Assembly: GCA_002733665.1 (NCBI GenBank)
Contig: NVWM01000010.1
Location: 1 to 64,000 of the forward strand
DNA length: 64,000 bases
From: Lutibacter sp.
GTDB taxonomy: Bacteria > Bacteroidota > Bacteroidia > Flavobacteriales > Flavobacteriaceae
Direction of reading: 5' to 3'
Part shown: positions 8,802 through 18,066 of the stretch, piece by piece
Numbering within the stretch: position 1 is the first letter of the stretch
How the letters are laid out: every line of letters begins with the position of its first letter
Notes under the pieces: model-generated
The model's input: the letters and a program-made list of their open reading frames with translations, nothing else
The model's database searches: none
What the model was told of the DNA's origin: nothing
Made by a program: the position numbers and the translations under genes

Positions 8802-9440
8802 ATGGGACTTTTTAAAGATAGCAACTTAATAACAGATCCATTAGCAGATAACAATCCAATTACAATTCAAGTATTGGGAATCTGTTCGGCATTAGCAATT
8901 ACTGCTGAATTAGAAGCTTCAATAGTAATGTCAATCGCAGTATTATTTGTGCTAGGAGTTGGAAACGTAGTAATATCATTAATGCGTAATATCATTCCAT
9001 CAAAAATTAGAATTATAGTACAATTGATTGTTGTAGCGACATTGGTAATTATAGTAGATTTAGTGTTGAAAGCCTTCGCTTACCAATTGAGTAAAACACT
9101 TTCGGTATTTGTTGGATTGATTATCACCAACTGTATTATTATGGGACGTTTTGAAGCATTTGCTTTGGCAAACAGACCTTGGCGCTCTTTCCTTGACGGA
9201 ATTGGGAACTCTTTAGGATATGCAATGATATTAATTATTGTTGGGTTTTTTAGAGAATTGTTAGGGTCAGGAACATTATTGGGAATGGAAGTATTAGGAA
9301 ATCCTATTGATAAAACAGGTGTGTATGCATTTGGATATGAAAATAATGGATTCATGTTATTGGCACCAATGGCATTAGTGACTGTTGGAATTATTATTTG
9401 GGTACAACGTAGTAGAAACGAAGCATTAATCGAGGATTAA
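8802..9440 (+). CDS. nqrD: Na+-translocating NADH:quinone reductase subunit D
   Basis: This 212-residue membrane protein has six predicted helices and is homologous to RnfE/NqrE. With NqrE it forms the core that coordinates a membrane 2Fe-2S cluster in known structures. Family landmarks are ALAITAELEASIVMS, TNCIIMGRFEAFALANRPW and SFLDGIGNSLGYAMIL, and the conserved Cys in TNCII is present. Position in the operon is canonical. It is followed by a 78-base gap filled with a repetitive CAGT/ACTG sequence, unlike the tight spacing elsewhere in the operon. Confidence 0.96.
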   Translation: MGLFKDSNLITDPLADNNPITIQVLGICSALAITAELEASIVMSIAVLFVLGVGNVVISLMRNIIPSKIRIIVQLIVVATLVIIVDLVLKAFAYQLSKTLSVFVGLIITNCIIMGRFEAFALANRPWRSFLDGIGNSLGYAMILIIVGFFRELLGSGTLLGMEVLGNPIDKTGVYAFGYENNGFMLLAPMALVTVGIIIWVQRSRNEALIED

Positions 9441-9518
9441 ATAAGTCAGCAGTATTCCAGTCAGCGGTATGCAGTCAAAACTGCCAACTGAAGACTGAGA
9501 ACTGAAAACTAAAAGAAT
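9441..9518. repeat. CAGT/ACTG-rich inverted repeat between nqrD and nqrE
   Basis: The left half carries CAGTC/GCAGT words and the right half their complements (ACTGCCAACTGAAGACTGAG), giving an imperfect long hairpin. It sits inside an operon that must be read through, so it is not expected to be a strong terminator. It is not coding. It resembles dispersed intergenic repeats I recall from other Flavobacteriaceae; this could not be checked here. Confidence 0.6.
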
Positions 9519-10229
9519 ATGGAACATTTAGAATTATTTTTCAAATCAATATTTATAGACAACATGGTATTTGCTACATTCCTTGGGATGTGTTCTTACC
9601 TTGCAGTATCTAAAAAAGTATCAACAGCCGTTGGTCTTGGAGCAGCAGTTATATTTGTAATGGCAATTACAGTACCTTTAAACTGGTTGTTAGACACATA
9701 TTTATTACAAGACGGAGCATTGGCTTGGCTTGGAGAGGAGTATGCTCAATACGATTTAAGTTTCTTGTCATTTATCATGTTCATTGCAACCATTGCAACA
9801 ATGGTACAATTGGTAGAAATTATAGTTGAGAAATTTTCACCATCATTATACAATTCATTAGGAATATTTTTACCACTGATAGCCGTAAACTGTGCTATTT
9901 TAGGTGGTTCATTGTTTATGCAATCTCGTGAAATACCATCATTAGGTTTGGCGCTTAATTATGGAGTTAGTTCTGGAATTGGATGGTTTTTAGCAATATT
10001 AGCAATTGCGGCAATCCGTGAAAAAATTAGATATTCTAATGTGCCTCCTGCATTAAGAGGATTAGGAATTACATTTATCATTACAGGATTAATGGCAATT
10101 GGCTTTATGAGTTTTGGAGGAATGTTGACTGGAGGAGCAGATAGCGGAAAGAGCGAAGTAATTTCTCAAGAAGCGATTCAAAAAATAGAAAAAGAAGTAG
10201 AAGGAATAGTAAATAATTCAAATAATTAA
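9519..10229 (+). CDS. nqrE: Na+-translocating NADH:quinone reductase subunit E
   Basis: A 236-residue membrane subunit with six helices, homologous to NqrD and RnfA. It matches the family at [15 protein letters not shown] and [17 protein letters not shown], and both conserved cysteines (MCSYL, VNCAI), which hold the intramembrane iron-sulfur cluster, are present. The C-terminal tail (about 30 residues, rich in Gly, Ser, Glu and Asn) is longer than in Vibrio, which is usual in Bacteroidetes. The nqrF start follows nine bases after the stop. Confidence 0.96.
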   Translation: MEHLELFFKSIFIDNMVFATFLGMCSYLAVSKKVSTAVGLGAAVIFVMAITVPLNWLLDTYLLQDGALAWLGEEYAQYDLSFLSFIMFIATIATMVQLVEIIVEKFSPSLYNSLGIFLPLIAVNCAILGGSLFMQSREIPSLGLALNYGVSSGIGWFLAILAIAAIREKIRYSNVPPALRGLGITFIITGLMAIGFMSFGGMLTGGADSGKSEVISQEAIQKIEKEVEGIVNNSNN

Positions 10230-10238
10230 TTGAATAAG

Positions 10239-11552
10239 ATGATATTAGCAGCAAGTACAAGCGGAACAATAATGGTGACAATCGTTGCCTTTCTTCTGAT
10301 TACATTAGCGTTGGTTGGACTTTTATTAGTTGTAAAACAAAAACTATCGCCTTCAGGACCTGTAAAGATTACAATTAATGGAGAAAGAGTTATAGAAGTC
10401 TCTTCTGGAGATAGTTTATTAACAACTTTAAGTGCAGAAAAAATATTTTTACCATCTGCTTGTGGTGGTGGTGGAACTTGTATTCAATGTGAATGCCATG
10501 TAAATTCTGGAGGAGGTGAAGCATTACCTACAGAAACACCTCATTTTAGCAGAAAAGAATTAAAAGAAGGAGTTCGTTTATCATGTCAAGTGAAAGTGAA
10601 ACAAGATATGGATATTTCTATTCCAGAAGAAATATTTGGAATTAAAAAGTGGGATGCAGTTGTTGTAAGAAATTACAATGTTGCTACTTTTATTAAGGAA
10701 TTTGTTGTTGAAATTCCAGAAGATATGGGTTACAAAGCTGGAGGATATATTCAAATTGAAATTCCTAATACTGTTGTAAAGTATGAAGATATGGATGTTA
10801 CAGCACATCCAGAAGAGCATCCAGGAGAACCGGATAAATTTAAAGGAGATTGGGATAAGTTTAAACTTTGGCCTCTAGTAATGAAAAATACTGAAACTGT
10901 TGAGCGTGCATATTCAATGGCCTCTTATCCTGCAGAAGGAAGAGAAATCATGTTAAATGTTCGTATTGCAACACCTCCTTTTGATAGAGAAAAAGGTGGA
11001 TGGATGGATGTAAATCCAGGAGTAGCATCATCATATATCTTTAACTTAAAGAAAGGTGATAAATGTGTTATTTCAGGTCCTTATGGTGAATTCTTTATTA
11101 ATGAAAGTGAGTCAGAAATGCTATATGTTGGTGGTGGAGCAGGAATGGCACCAATGCGTTCACATTTATATGAATTATTTAGAACTCTTAAAACAGGGAG
11201 AAAAGTTACATATTGGTATGGAGGACGTTCTAAAGCAGAATTATTTTATATTGAGCACTTTAGAGCATTAGAAAAAGATTTTCCAAATTTCAAATTCTTT
11301 ATTGCTTTGTCTGACCCTTCAGAGGCAGATAATTGGAAAGTGAAAAAAGATATTAATGATGAGGCAGGAGATGGTTTTGTTGGGTTTATTCATAACTGTG
11401 TTATAGAGAATTATCTAGACCTTCATGAAGCACCAGAAGATTTAGAATTATATTTCTGTGGACCACCCTTAATGAACCAAGCCGTTCAAAAAATGGGAGA
11501 AGACTTTGGAATTCCAGATGAACATATTCGATTTGATGACTTTGGAGGATAG
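10239..11552 (+). CDS. nqrF: Na+-translocating NADH:quinone reductase subunit F
   Basis: NqrF is the NADH dehydrogenase entry point. It has an N-terminal membrane helix (about residues 6-28), a 2Fe-2S ferredoxin domain, an FAD domain and an NADH domain. Cluster cysteines are visible at about C75, C81, C84 and C116. RAYSMASYP is the FAD motif, and GGGAGMAPMRSHL plus the C-terminal YFCGPPLMNQAV are the NAD motifs. The ATG at 10239 is preferred to a TTG at 10230, giving 437 residues. It ends the operon and is followed by a good terminator. The DDFGG C-terminus matches the family. Confidence 0.96.
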   Translation: MILAASTSGTIMVTIVAFLLITLALVGLLLVVKQKLSPSGPVKITINGERVIEVSSGDSLLTTLSAEKIFLPSACGGGGTCIQCECHVNSGGGEALPTETPHFSRKELKEGVRLSCQVKVKQDMDISIPEEIFGIKKWDAVVVRNYNVATFIKEFVVEIPEDMGYKAGGYIQIEIPNTVVKYEDMDVTAHPEEHPGEPDKFKGDWDKFKLWPLVMKNTETVERAYSMASYPAEGREIMLNVRIATPPFDREKGGWMDVNPGVASSYIFNLKKGDKCVISGPYGEFFINESESEMLYVGGGAGMAPMRSHLYELFRTLKTGRKVTYWYGGRSKAELFYIEHFRALEKDFPNFKFFIALSDPSEADNWKVKKDINDEAGDGFVGFIHNCVIENYLDLHEAPEDLELYFCGPPLMNQAVQKMGEDFGIPDEHIRFDDFGG

Positions 11553-11577
11553 TAAAAAGACATTTTAATTTATTTTT

Positions 11578-11608
11578 AAAAACCGAAGCGAAAGTTTCGG
11601 TTTTTTTT
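11578..11608 (+). terminator. Terminator after nqrF
   Basis: AAAAACCGAA / TTCGGTTTTT forms a 10-bp stem with an 8-base loop, followed by a run of T. It lies 26 bases past the nqrF stop and marks the end of the nqr operon, so apbE (22902) is transcribed separately. Confidence 0.85.
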
Positions 11609-11697
11609 ATTAAATAATAATTTGATTCACATAGTTTTATAAAATTATAAATAAACACTATCTTTACACTTTACACAAAACTTTAAACCTCAAGGAT

Positions 11698-14448
11698 ATG
11701 AAAGCAATTTACTCAAAATCAAATAATTTAGTTTTTATTTTTTTACTCCTTCCAATGATAATTTTTTCACAGAAAACTGAATCAATGTGGAAGAAAACAT
11801 CAAAAATTGATTTCCCTTCCTCAGAAAAAATTTTAAGAAAAACGGAGCCTAATGTTGCGTCTTATTATCAATTAGATATAGAGAGTTTAAAAAAATCTTT
11901 AAAGGACACGCCAAAAAGGGGAACTTCAAGTAAATCAAATGTAATTGTTGATTTTCCACATGCAGATGGTAAACTCTATTCATATAGTGTTATGGAAGCA
12001 TCTGTATTTCATCCTGATCTTCAAGCAAAATATCCAAATATCAGATCTTATGTAGGTCAAGGAATTGAAAACCCTTCAACTATCATTAGATTTAGTGTTA
12101 CACCACAAGGGTTACATGCAATGTTATTGTCAACTGATCAAGGAACTCAATATATTGATCCTTATTCTAAAAACGGGAATGATTATATAACCTATGCTAG
12201 AAAAAATTTACCAGTATTAGATGAAAAGTTTATTTGCGAGTTTATAGATGATGAAGTATTAGTTGATAGTGGTAAAGAAGTTAATTCTTTTAAAAATGCT
12301 GATGATGGGCAATTAAGAAAATTTAGATTAGCAGTTGCTGGAACAAATGAGTATTCTTCTTTTCATTGGATGGCTGCTGGTGTAGCAGCAGGTGATTCTG
12401 ACGCTGCAAAAAAAGCGGCAGTATTAACAGCGATGGGTGTTACCATGACAAGAGTTAATGGTATTTATGAAAGGGATTTAGCTATCACGATGGAAATTAT
12501 ACCTACAAATGAGAATGTAATTTTTGTAGATGTTTCTGTTGATGATGGGCTCACTGATGATAATGCAAGTGCAATGTTAAATGAAATCACAGGTGTATTA
12601 AATTCAGGTTCTGGTGTAGGGTCTGCTAGTTATGATATTGGCCATGTATTTAGTACAAGTGGTGGAGGTGTAGCAATACTTAATTCCCCTTGTACAGGCA
12701 ATAAAGCACGAGGAGTTACAGGATTAGGTTCACCAGTAGGTGATCCTTATGATATAGACTATGTAGCACATGAGATGGGACATCAATTTGGTGCACCACA
12801 TACATTTAATAGTAGTGTAGCAAGCTGCTTAGCACAAAGGACAGCATCAAATGCTTATGAAGTAGGTAGTGGTTCAACAATTATGGCATATGCTGGTATA
12901 TGTACTCCTCAAAATGTGCAGTCAAATAGTGATGCTTATTTTCATCAAAAAAGTATAGAAATGATTTGGGATAATATAACTCCTGGAGGAGCTGTTAGTA
13001 ATAGTATTTGTGCAGCACAGTCAGCATTGACATCAAACCCAAATGCACCAACATCTATTGCAGGTGGTGATTATACAATTCCAATCTCAACACCATATGT
13101 GTTAACAGGATCTTCTACAGATAATGATGGAACAGCAAGTCATACATTTACTTGGGAACAATTTGATCTAGGTCCAGCAGGAGTGCCAACTGAAACTACT
13201 GCAACAGGTCCATTAGTACGTTCTTTTGAAGGAACATCTAATCCGATTAGGTTTATTCCTCGAATGCAAGATTTATTATTAGCTCCTGGATCTACAGATT
13301 GGGAAAAGTTAGTGTCGATTAGTAGAGATATAGATTTTCTACTTACCGTAAGAGATAATGGAATTGGTGGAGGACAAACAGCAATGGATGGTATGACAGT
13401 TACAACATCTGACACTTCTGGTCCATTCGTTGTTACATCACAATCTGCGCTTTCTTCATGGATTCAAAACACAACAGAAACTATAACTTGGGATATTGCA
13501 GGAACAAATACAGGAGCAGTTAACACTCCAAACGTTGATATTTTGCTTTCAATAGATGGAGGGATGACCTATCCTACAGTTTTGGCTTCAACAGTGCCTA
13601 ATGATGGGACTCATGATATCACAGTACCTAATATATCAGAAGAAAACTGTAGAATTATGGTAAAAGGTGCTAATAATATTTTCTTTAATATCAATGCTGC
13701 TCAAATAGGAATTGGTTATTCTTTAGTTGCCGGTGAAGTGTGCGAAACATATGATTTTACTGTTAATCAAACTTTAACTCCAAATGCAGGAGTCTTTGAA
13801 ACAGTAGATACTGGGAATGTTTCAGATTTTGGAGCAATAACAGACATTAACTTTAAATTTGATATAACTTCTCCTGAATTAGGACAATTACATCTTAGAT
13901 TGATAGGTCCTACGGGAGCTGTTTCCTACCCAATTAATGGAGGTTGTTCAGGAAATGCTGATATGGAAGTCTTGTGGGATGATGAAGCAGGTTCAGCGGT
14001 CGTTTGTGCATCTCCTACAACTGGTTCGGCTACACCTAGAACAGGACAAGAATTGTCGGTTTTTGATGGTACAAGTATGAATGGAAATTGGTCGTTTAGT
14101 TGTGCTAATACTGGATCTACAAATATGGTACTTAATACTGTAAGTCTAGAGATATGTAAAGATGGAGTAATTGCTACAGTATTGTCTGTTGAAGAGAATA
14201 TTTTTGATGTATTTAATATTTACCCAAACCCATCAAACGGTACTGTAAATATTTCTTTAAGTTCTATTGACGATGTTCAAGTATCTTTATATGATATTAG
14301 AGGAAGACTAATTTCTTCTGAAGTACATGCTAATAATTCAGGAACTTTTAAAAAGGAGTTAAATTTCGGAACAGTATCCTCAGGAGTTTATTTATTGAAC
14401 GTGAAAAGCGGAAATAAAACAGCAACTAAGAAATTGATAATTCAATAA
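11698..14448 (+). CDS. Secreted reprolysin-type zinc metalloprotease with P-domain and T9SS sorting signal
   Basis: A 916-residue extracellular protease. It has a signal peptide (ending about FSQ, residue 25), a propeptide-like region (about 40-200), then a metzincin catalytic domain with HEMGHQFGAPH near residue 357 and a Met-turn in STIMAYAGIC. The middle part has Ig/PKD-like sandwich sequence. A proprotein-convertase P-domain follows (about 680-815, with FKFDITSPELGQLHLRL and GNWSFSCANTG). The C-terminal 75 residues (YPNPSNGTVNIS ... GVYLLNVKSG ... KKLIIQ) are a type IX secretion sorting domain. It is probably exported through the T9SS and either released or anchored. It is a single-gene unit, between the nqr terminator and its own terminator. 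Confidence 0.93.
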   Translation: MKAIYSKSNNLVFIFLLLPMIIFSQKTESMWKKTSKIDFPSSEKILRKTEPNVASYYQLDIESLKKSLKDTPKRGTSSKSNVIVDFPHADGKLYSYSVMEASVFHPDLQAKYPNIRSYVGQGIENPSTIIRFSVTPQGLHAMLLSTDQGTQYIDPYSKNGNDYITYARKNLPVLDEKFICEFIDDEVLVDSGKEVNSFKNADDGQLRKFRLAVAGTNEYSSFHWMAAGVAAGDSDAAKKAAVLTAMGVTMTRVNGIYERDLAITMEIIPTNENVIFVDVSVDDGLTDDNASAMLNEITGVLNSGSGVGSASYDIGHVFSTSGGGVAILNSPCTGNKARGVTGLGSPVGDPYDIDYVAHEMGHQFGAPHTFNSSVASCLAQRTASNAYEVGSGSTIMAYAGICTPQNVQSNSDAYFHQKSIEMIWDNITPGGAVSNSICAAQSALTSNPNAPTSIAGGDYTIPISTPYVLTGSSTDNDGTASHTFTWEQFDLGPAGVPTETTATGPLVRSFEGTSNPIRFIPRMQDLLLAPGSTDWEKLVSISRDIDFLLTVRDNGIGGGQTAMDGMTVTTSDTSGPFVVTSQSALSSWIQNTTETITWDIAGTNTGAVNTPNVDILLSIDGGMTYPTVLASTVPNDGTHDITVPNISEENCRIMVKGANNIFFNINAAQIGIGYSLVAGEVCETYDFTVNQTLTPNAGVFETVDTGNVSDFGAITDINFKFDITSPELGQLHLRLIGPTGAVSYPINGGCSGNADMEVLWDDEAGSAVVCASPTTGSATPRTGQELSVFDGTSMNGNWSFSCANTGSTNMVLNTVSLEICKDGVIATVLSVEENIFDVFNIYPNPSNGTVNISLSSIDDVQVSLYDIRGRLISSEVHANNSGTFKKELNFGTVSSGVYLLNVKSGNKTATKKLIIQ

Positions 14449-14470
14449 AAGAATTTTAAATTTATTAACG

Positions 14471-14498
14471 ACCCAACACTTTGTGTTGGGTTTTTTGT
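14471..14498 (+). terminator. Terminator after the T9SS metalloprotease
   Basis: ACCCAACAC-TTT-GTGTTGGGT hairpin (14471-14491) followed by TTTTTG, 22 bases after the stop. It also separates this gene from the convergent DUF6090 gene. Confidence 0.88.
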
Positions 14499-14504
14499 TT
14501 AGGA

Positions 14505-15248
14505 TTATCCTTTTTTATTCATCAAGTCCAATAATTCTTGAGTTTCGACTTTAATTTCGTTCATCAATAAAGTACTCCCTTTTGCTAAATCTTTTCTGAA
14601 GTTTACTAAGTTAATAAGCCGGAGTTTGTTTTCCTCTTTTTGAAGAATTTTATTAGAAATTTTAACCAATTCTGTTGATTGTGGCATTTTGCCATTATTG
14701 AAATAAATCAACTTAAGAATGTCTGAAAAATAAATTTGATCATTTAGATGAATATTATTGTTGTTATTGATTTTTTCAATTAGTTCAACATTTTGGTAGT
14801 ATTCAATGAGTTTGTTTTTAAATTCAGTATTTTTTATAATGTCAATGTTTCCAGAAGAAATTAAATCAGTATAAGTTGGATCAGTTCTTACAAATGTTTT
14901 TCGCTCTGTAGCAATCGATAAATCTCTTGAGATTGTTGAGTCTAGTTTTACTATTGAGTGTTTATAAAAATAGTCTAAAAATGGTTGAACTTTATCTAAA
15001 TATTTCTGTTCGTGTTCTAACTGTAGCTCAATAGAGACTAATTGATGTTGTAAATCACGTTTTATGTTAGTTAAATAGACATATTCCTTATCTTGTTCAA
15101 TTCTTTGTTGATTCCAATTATTAATCTGTAGTGCAATCAAAATTCCAATAACTACTAGTACAATTTCACCAATAGCATATTTAAAATACTTACCTGTTTT
15201 ATTTTCCATAAGTAGGTTTTGACGTATTTTTCTGAAAAATTTAATCAT
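14505..15248 (-). CDS. DUF6090 family membrane protein (second of a tandem pair)
   Basis: A 247-residue protein of unknown function. The N-terminus (MIKFFRKIRQNLLMENKTG ... ALQINNWN) is the hallmark of the DUF6090 family: a basic helix followed by one transmembrane helix (about residues 28-42). The rest is a largely helical soluble domain, probably facing the periplasm. Its start overlaps the stop of the upstream paralogue by four bases, so the two are translationally coupled. The first 48 residues are identical to the paralogue, while the remainder is only weakly similar. Confidence 0.82.
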   Translation of the reverse strand: MIKFFRKIRQNLLMENKTGKYFKYAIGEIVLVVIGILIALQINNWNQQRIEQDKEYVYLTNIKRDLQHQLVSIELQLEHEQKYLDKVQPFLDYFYKHSIVKLDSTISRDLSIATERKTFVRTDPTYTDLISSGNIDIIKNTEFKNKLIEYYQNVELIEKINNNNNIHLNDQIYFSDILKLIYFNNGKMPQSTELVKISNKILQKEENKLRLINLVNFRKDLAKGSTLLMNEIKVETQELLDLMNKKG

Positions 15249-15973
15249 TTAATTTCTTTTAAATGATTATCAATATTTACAATTAATGTTTTGGCATTGG
15301 TTACATAATTTTCAAGATCGGTTATATAAATACGATAAATGAAATATAATGTAGCAATTCTACTTTTTATTGTTGGCTCATTATAAAAACTATCTATGAA
15401 GCCATCAGTTTTATGCTGCATTAAAAAGGATGCATACCAATCAAAATTTTGAAAATAAATATAGTTCCTTGTAAATTGTTCGCCTAACTCGTCAGTTCCT
15501 GTATTAAATTCTAAAATGTGTTTAGTGTAAAACTTATTTATGTCTGAAGTAAGCCCTTCTTCTAAATTATTAGAAAACCCAGATAATTTTTTCAGTTGGT
15601 CAATACCACGTTTACTGATTGCTAAATCTTCATATCCCTTCATAACTTCTAAATAACTAGGGTTATTTTCCCAATCTTCTCTAGTCAGTTCTTTATTTAG
15701 TACAGCTTCAAATGCAGGCTTTTTTGACTTATTATATTCGTAAATGAACGACTCAAATCCTGAAATGTCAGTTTCTAAATCTTCTTTTACAATGAGGTAA
15801 ATTGCGTTTTGTGTATTAATTTGTTTTCTAGTCTCATTCCAATTATTAATCTGCAACGCAATCAAAATACCTATAACCACAAGAACAATTTCACCAATAG
15901 CATATTTAAAATATTTGCCTGTTTTATTTTCCATAAGTAGGTTTTGACGAATTTTTCTGAAGAATTTAATCAT
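15245..15973 (-). CDS. DUF6090 family membrane protein (first of a tandem pair)
   Basis: A 242-residue paralogue of the gene that follows it, sharing the N-terminal cytoplasmic stretch and transmembrane helix (ALQINNWNETRKQ). The C-terminal domain is divergent. The family is widespread in Flavobacteriaceae, often as tandem copies, but has no known function. The ATG at 15973 gives the same N-terminus as the paralogue. No clear -7 box was found in the 150-base gap it shares with the divergent helicase gene. Confidence 0.82.
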   Translation of the reverse strand: MIKFFRKIRQNLLMENKTGKYFKYAIGEIVLVVIGILIALQINNWNETRKQINTQNAIYLIVKEDLETDISGFESFIYEYNKSKKPAFEAVLNKELTREDWENNPSYLEVMKGYEDLAISKRGIDQLKKLSGFSNNLEEGLTSDINKFYTKHILEFNTGTDELGEQFTRNYIYFQNFDWYASFLMQHKTDGFIDSFYNEPTIKSRIATLYFIYRIYITDLENYVTNAKTLIVNIDNHLKEIK

Positions 15974-16098
15974 AGCGGATTAAAAAAGAGTTGGTTAGTA
16001 GTTTATAAAAATAAGCAATTATAACTAAACGTTTAAATTAGTTAATGCGAACTCCTAACTCAATATTCAAAATTCACTACTCAAATTCAAAATAACCG

Positions 16099-16106
16099 TA
16101 CCTTTG
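16099..16106 (+). promoter_or_regulatory. -7 box of the DEAD-box helicase gene
   Basis: TACCTTTG matches the Bacteroidetes housekeeping -7 consensus TAnnTTTG exactly and lies 17 bases before the ATG at 16124. No convincing -33 TTG is seen. Confidence 0.65.
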
Positions 16107-16123
16107 CACAAAATATTTAGTAA

Positions 16124-17479
16124 ATGAGCACTTTCGAAGATTTAAACCTGTCAAAACAACTGCACTATGCAATTGATGATTTAGGTTTTACACAACCTAC
16201 ACCTATTCAAGAGCAGTCCTTTCCTATAATTCTATCGGGAAAAGATATGGTTGGTGTTGCGCAAACTGGTACAGGAAAAACATTTGCTTATATGTTGCCT
16301 ATCCTTCGTGATTTAAAATTCTCAAAACAAGTAACTCCAAGAGTATTGATAATGGTTCCTACTCGAGAATTGGTTTTACAAGTTGTTGAAGAGATAGAAA
16401 AACTCGCAGAGTATATCAATGTACGTGTACTTGGAGTGTATGGAGGTACAAACATAAACACTCAAAAAAGAGCCATTCTACAAGGTACAGATATTATTGT
16501 TGCAACTCCTGGAAGGTTATATGATTTAGCATTGAGTAGAGCCATCAAAATGAAATCTATCCAAAAATTGGTGATTGATGAGGTTGATGTTATGCTTGAT
16601 TTAGGTTTCCGTTTTCAACTGATGAATATCTTTGAGGTTTTACCAAAAAAGAGGCAAAATATTATGTTTTCTGCAACTATGACTGATGATGTTGAAGCTT
16701 TGATAAACGATTATTTTAAGAATCCATCTAAAGTGTCAATTGCAGTTAGTGGAACACCTCTTGATAATATTTCTCAGCAATGTTATGAAGTCGAAAATTT
16801 TTATACTAAGGTAAATTTACTTTCACACTTATTAAAAGACAAAGCAGCATTTAGCAAAGTATTGGTATTTGTATCAAACAAAAAAAGTGCTGATAGATTG
16901 TTTTTAAAGCTAGATGAAATATATAACGAAGAGTTATGTGTGATTCACTCTAATAAAACACAGAATTACAGAATCCGTTCTATAAAACAATTTGATGAAG
17001 GTGAAAATAGAATTTTGGTCGCTACTGATGTAATGGCTCGTGGATTAGATTTAGACGAGATTAGTCATGTTGTGAATTTTGATACGCCAAACTTCCCTGA
17101 AAATTATATGCACAGAATAGGAAGGACTGGTAGAGCAGAACACGAAGGAAAATCCATCCTTTTTTATACTGATAAGGAAACAGCTGCAAAAGAAGCAATT
17201 GAGAAATTGATGAAAATTGAGATTCCTAAAATAGAATTTCCATCAGAAGTTGAAATTTCTGAAGAATTAACTCCAGATGAAAGACCAGAAGAAGTAGAGA
17301 TAAATAATCCTCATAAAAAAGGAGTAGAAGATGAAAGAGGTGCTGCATTTCACGAAAAAAGCGAAAAGAATAGCCAAGTCAATGAGGGTGGCTCTTATCG
17401 CAGATTGATCGCTAAAAAATATAAGAAGCCAAGAACTCGTGGTGATAAAAACTACAACAAACGAAATAAGAAGAAATAG
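16124..17479 (+). CDS. DEAD-box RNA helicase
   Basis: A 451-residue ATP-dependent RNA helicase with both RecA-like domains. Motifs in order: the Q-motif region (FTQPTPIQEQSFP), Walker A AQTGTGKT near residue 47, PTREL, TPGR, motif II as DEVD (rather than DEAD), SAT, then ATDVMARGLD and HRIGRTGR. The C-terminal tail (about 375-451) is charged and Lys/Arg-rich, probably for RNA binding. It belongs to the RhlE/DbpA-like group, with probable roles in ribosome assembly or RNA decay. It is followed three bases later by a small gene, suggesting co-transcription. Confidence 0.93.
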   Translation: MSTFEDLNLSKQLHYAIDDLGFTQPTPIQEQSFPIILSGKDMVGVAQTGTGKTFAYMLPILRDLKFSKQVTPRVLIMVPTRELVLQVVEEIEKLAEYINVRVLGVYGGTNINTQKRAILQGTDIIVATPGRLYDLALSRAIKMKSIQKLVIDEVDVMLDLGFRFQLMNIFEVLPKKRQNIMFSATMTDDVEALINDYFKNPSKVSIAVSGTPLDNISQQCYEVENFYTKVNLLSHLLKDKAAFSKVLVFVSNKKSADRLFLKLDEIYNEELCVIHSNKTQNYRIRSIKQFDEGENRILVATDVMARGLDLDEISHVVNFDTPNFPENYMHRIGRTGRAEHEGKSILFYTDKETAAKEAIEKLMKIEIPKIEFPSEVEISEELTPDERPEEVEINNPHKKGVEDERGAAFHEKSEKNSQVNEGGSYRRLIAKKYKKPRTRGDKNYNKRNKKK

Positions 17480-17482
17480 CAC

Positions 17483-17851
17483 ATGTTACAGCCTTTAACT
17501 GAACAAGAACTTCACAATCTTGGAATGAACATAATAGGTGAACACTTGCAAGAACTGGGTTATGAGTTTGTTGCTATCAACAGTGAATTAAAAAAGCATC
17601 CGCAGTTTGTACTTTATAAAAAAGGAGAGCCTACTACTTTTGTGTTAGTTAAAGTCTCTAACAATATCCACCAACCAGAATCTTATGATGTTATTTGGAT
17701 GGAAACATTTAAACAACATGCTATCAAACAAAACGCCAAAGTTTGGTTTGCAGCAATTGGTTTAGCCAATGCTGAAAGTGTTGAATTACCTGTGTTTAAA
17801 GATCAACCTTATTATGTGGCTTTTGAAGATTTTGAGAAGATAATCGCATAG
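17483..17851 (+). CDS. Small NQR-associated protein (often labelled NQR subunit F in Bacteroidetes)
   Basis: A 122-residue soluble protein with no signal peptide. Its layout (LTEQELHNLGMNIIG, then GYEFVAINSELKKHPQFV, then WFAAIGLANAES) resembles a short Bacteroidetes family often annotated, wrongly, as NQR subunit F because it commonly sits near nqr/apbE. It has no ferredoxin cysteines and no NAD motif, so it cannot be a real NqrF. This likeness is from memory of the family. Its function is unknown. It starts three bases after the helicase gene and is probably co-transcribed with it. Confidence 0.6.
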   Translation: MLQPLTEQELHNLGMNIIGEHLQELGYEFVAINSELKKHPQFVLYKKGEPTTFVLVKVSNNIHQPESYDVIWMETFKQHAIKQNAKVWFAAIGLANAESVELPVFKDQPYYVAFEDFEKIIA

Positions 17852-18066
17852 ATAGAAACTTTTTGTGTTTTCAAGAATATACTTAAAAAAGCTTCAAGCC
17901 AGATTAACTTAGGAACTCCTAAGAGAAGTTTTTTAGCATTATTTTTTATTAAAATGATGACTTTTAATCGATTATAAAAAAAAATGTATCTTGCAGTATA
18001 AACAAATTGCATAGTGAAATATTTCCCCTGATTTTTTTCTATAAGACTATTAAGTTATATTTTCAT

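Noticed and set aside
16021-16046. TAACTAA...TTAGTTA palindrome as a third TetR operator
   Set aside because: Spacer and flanks differ from the AAACTAAC-N4-GTTAGTTT pattern, and the neighbouring genes have no link to catabolism.
17483-17851. A second nqrF
   Set aside because: No ferredoxin cysteines and no FAD or NAD motifs; the subunit F label for this family is a naming artefact.
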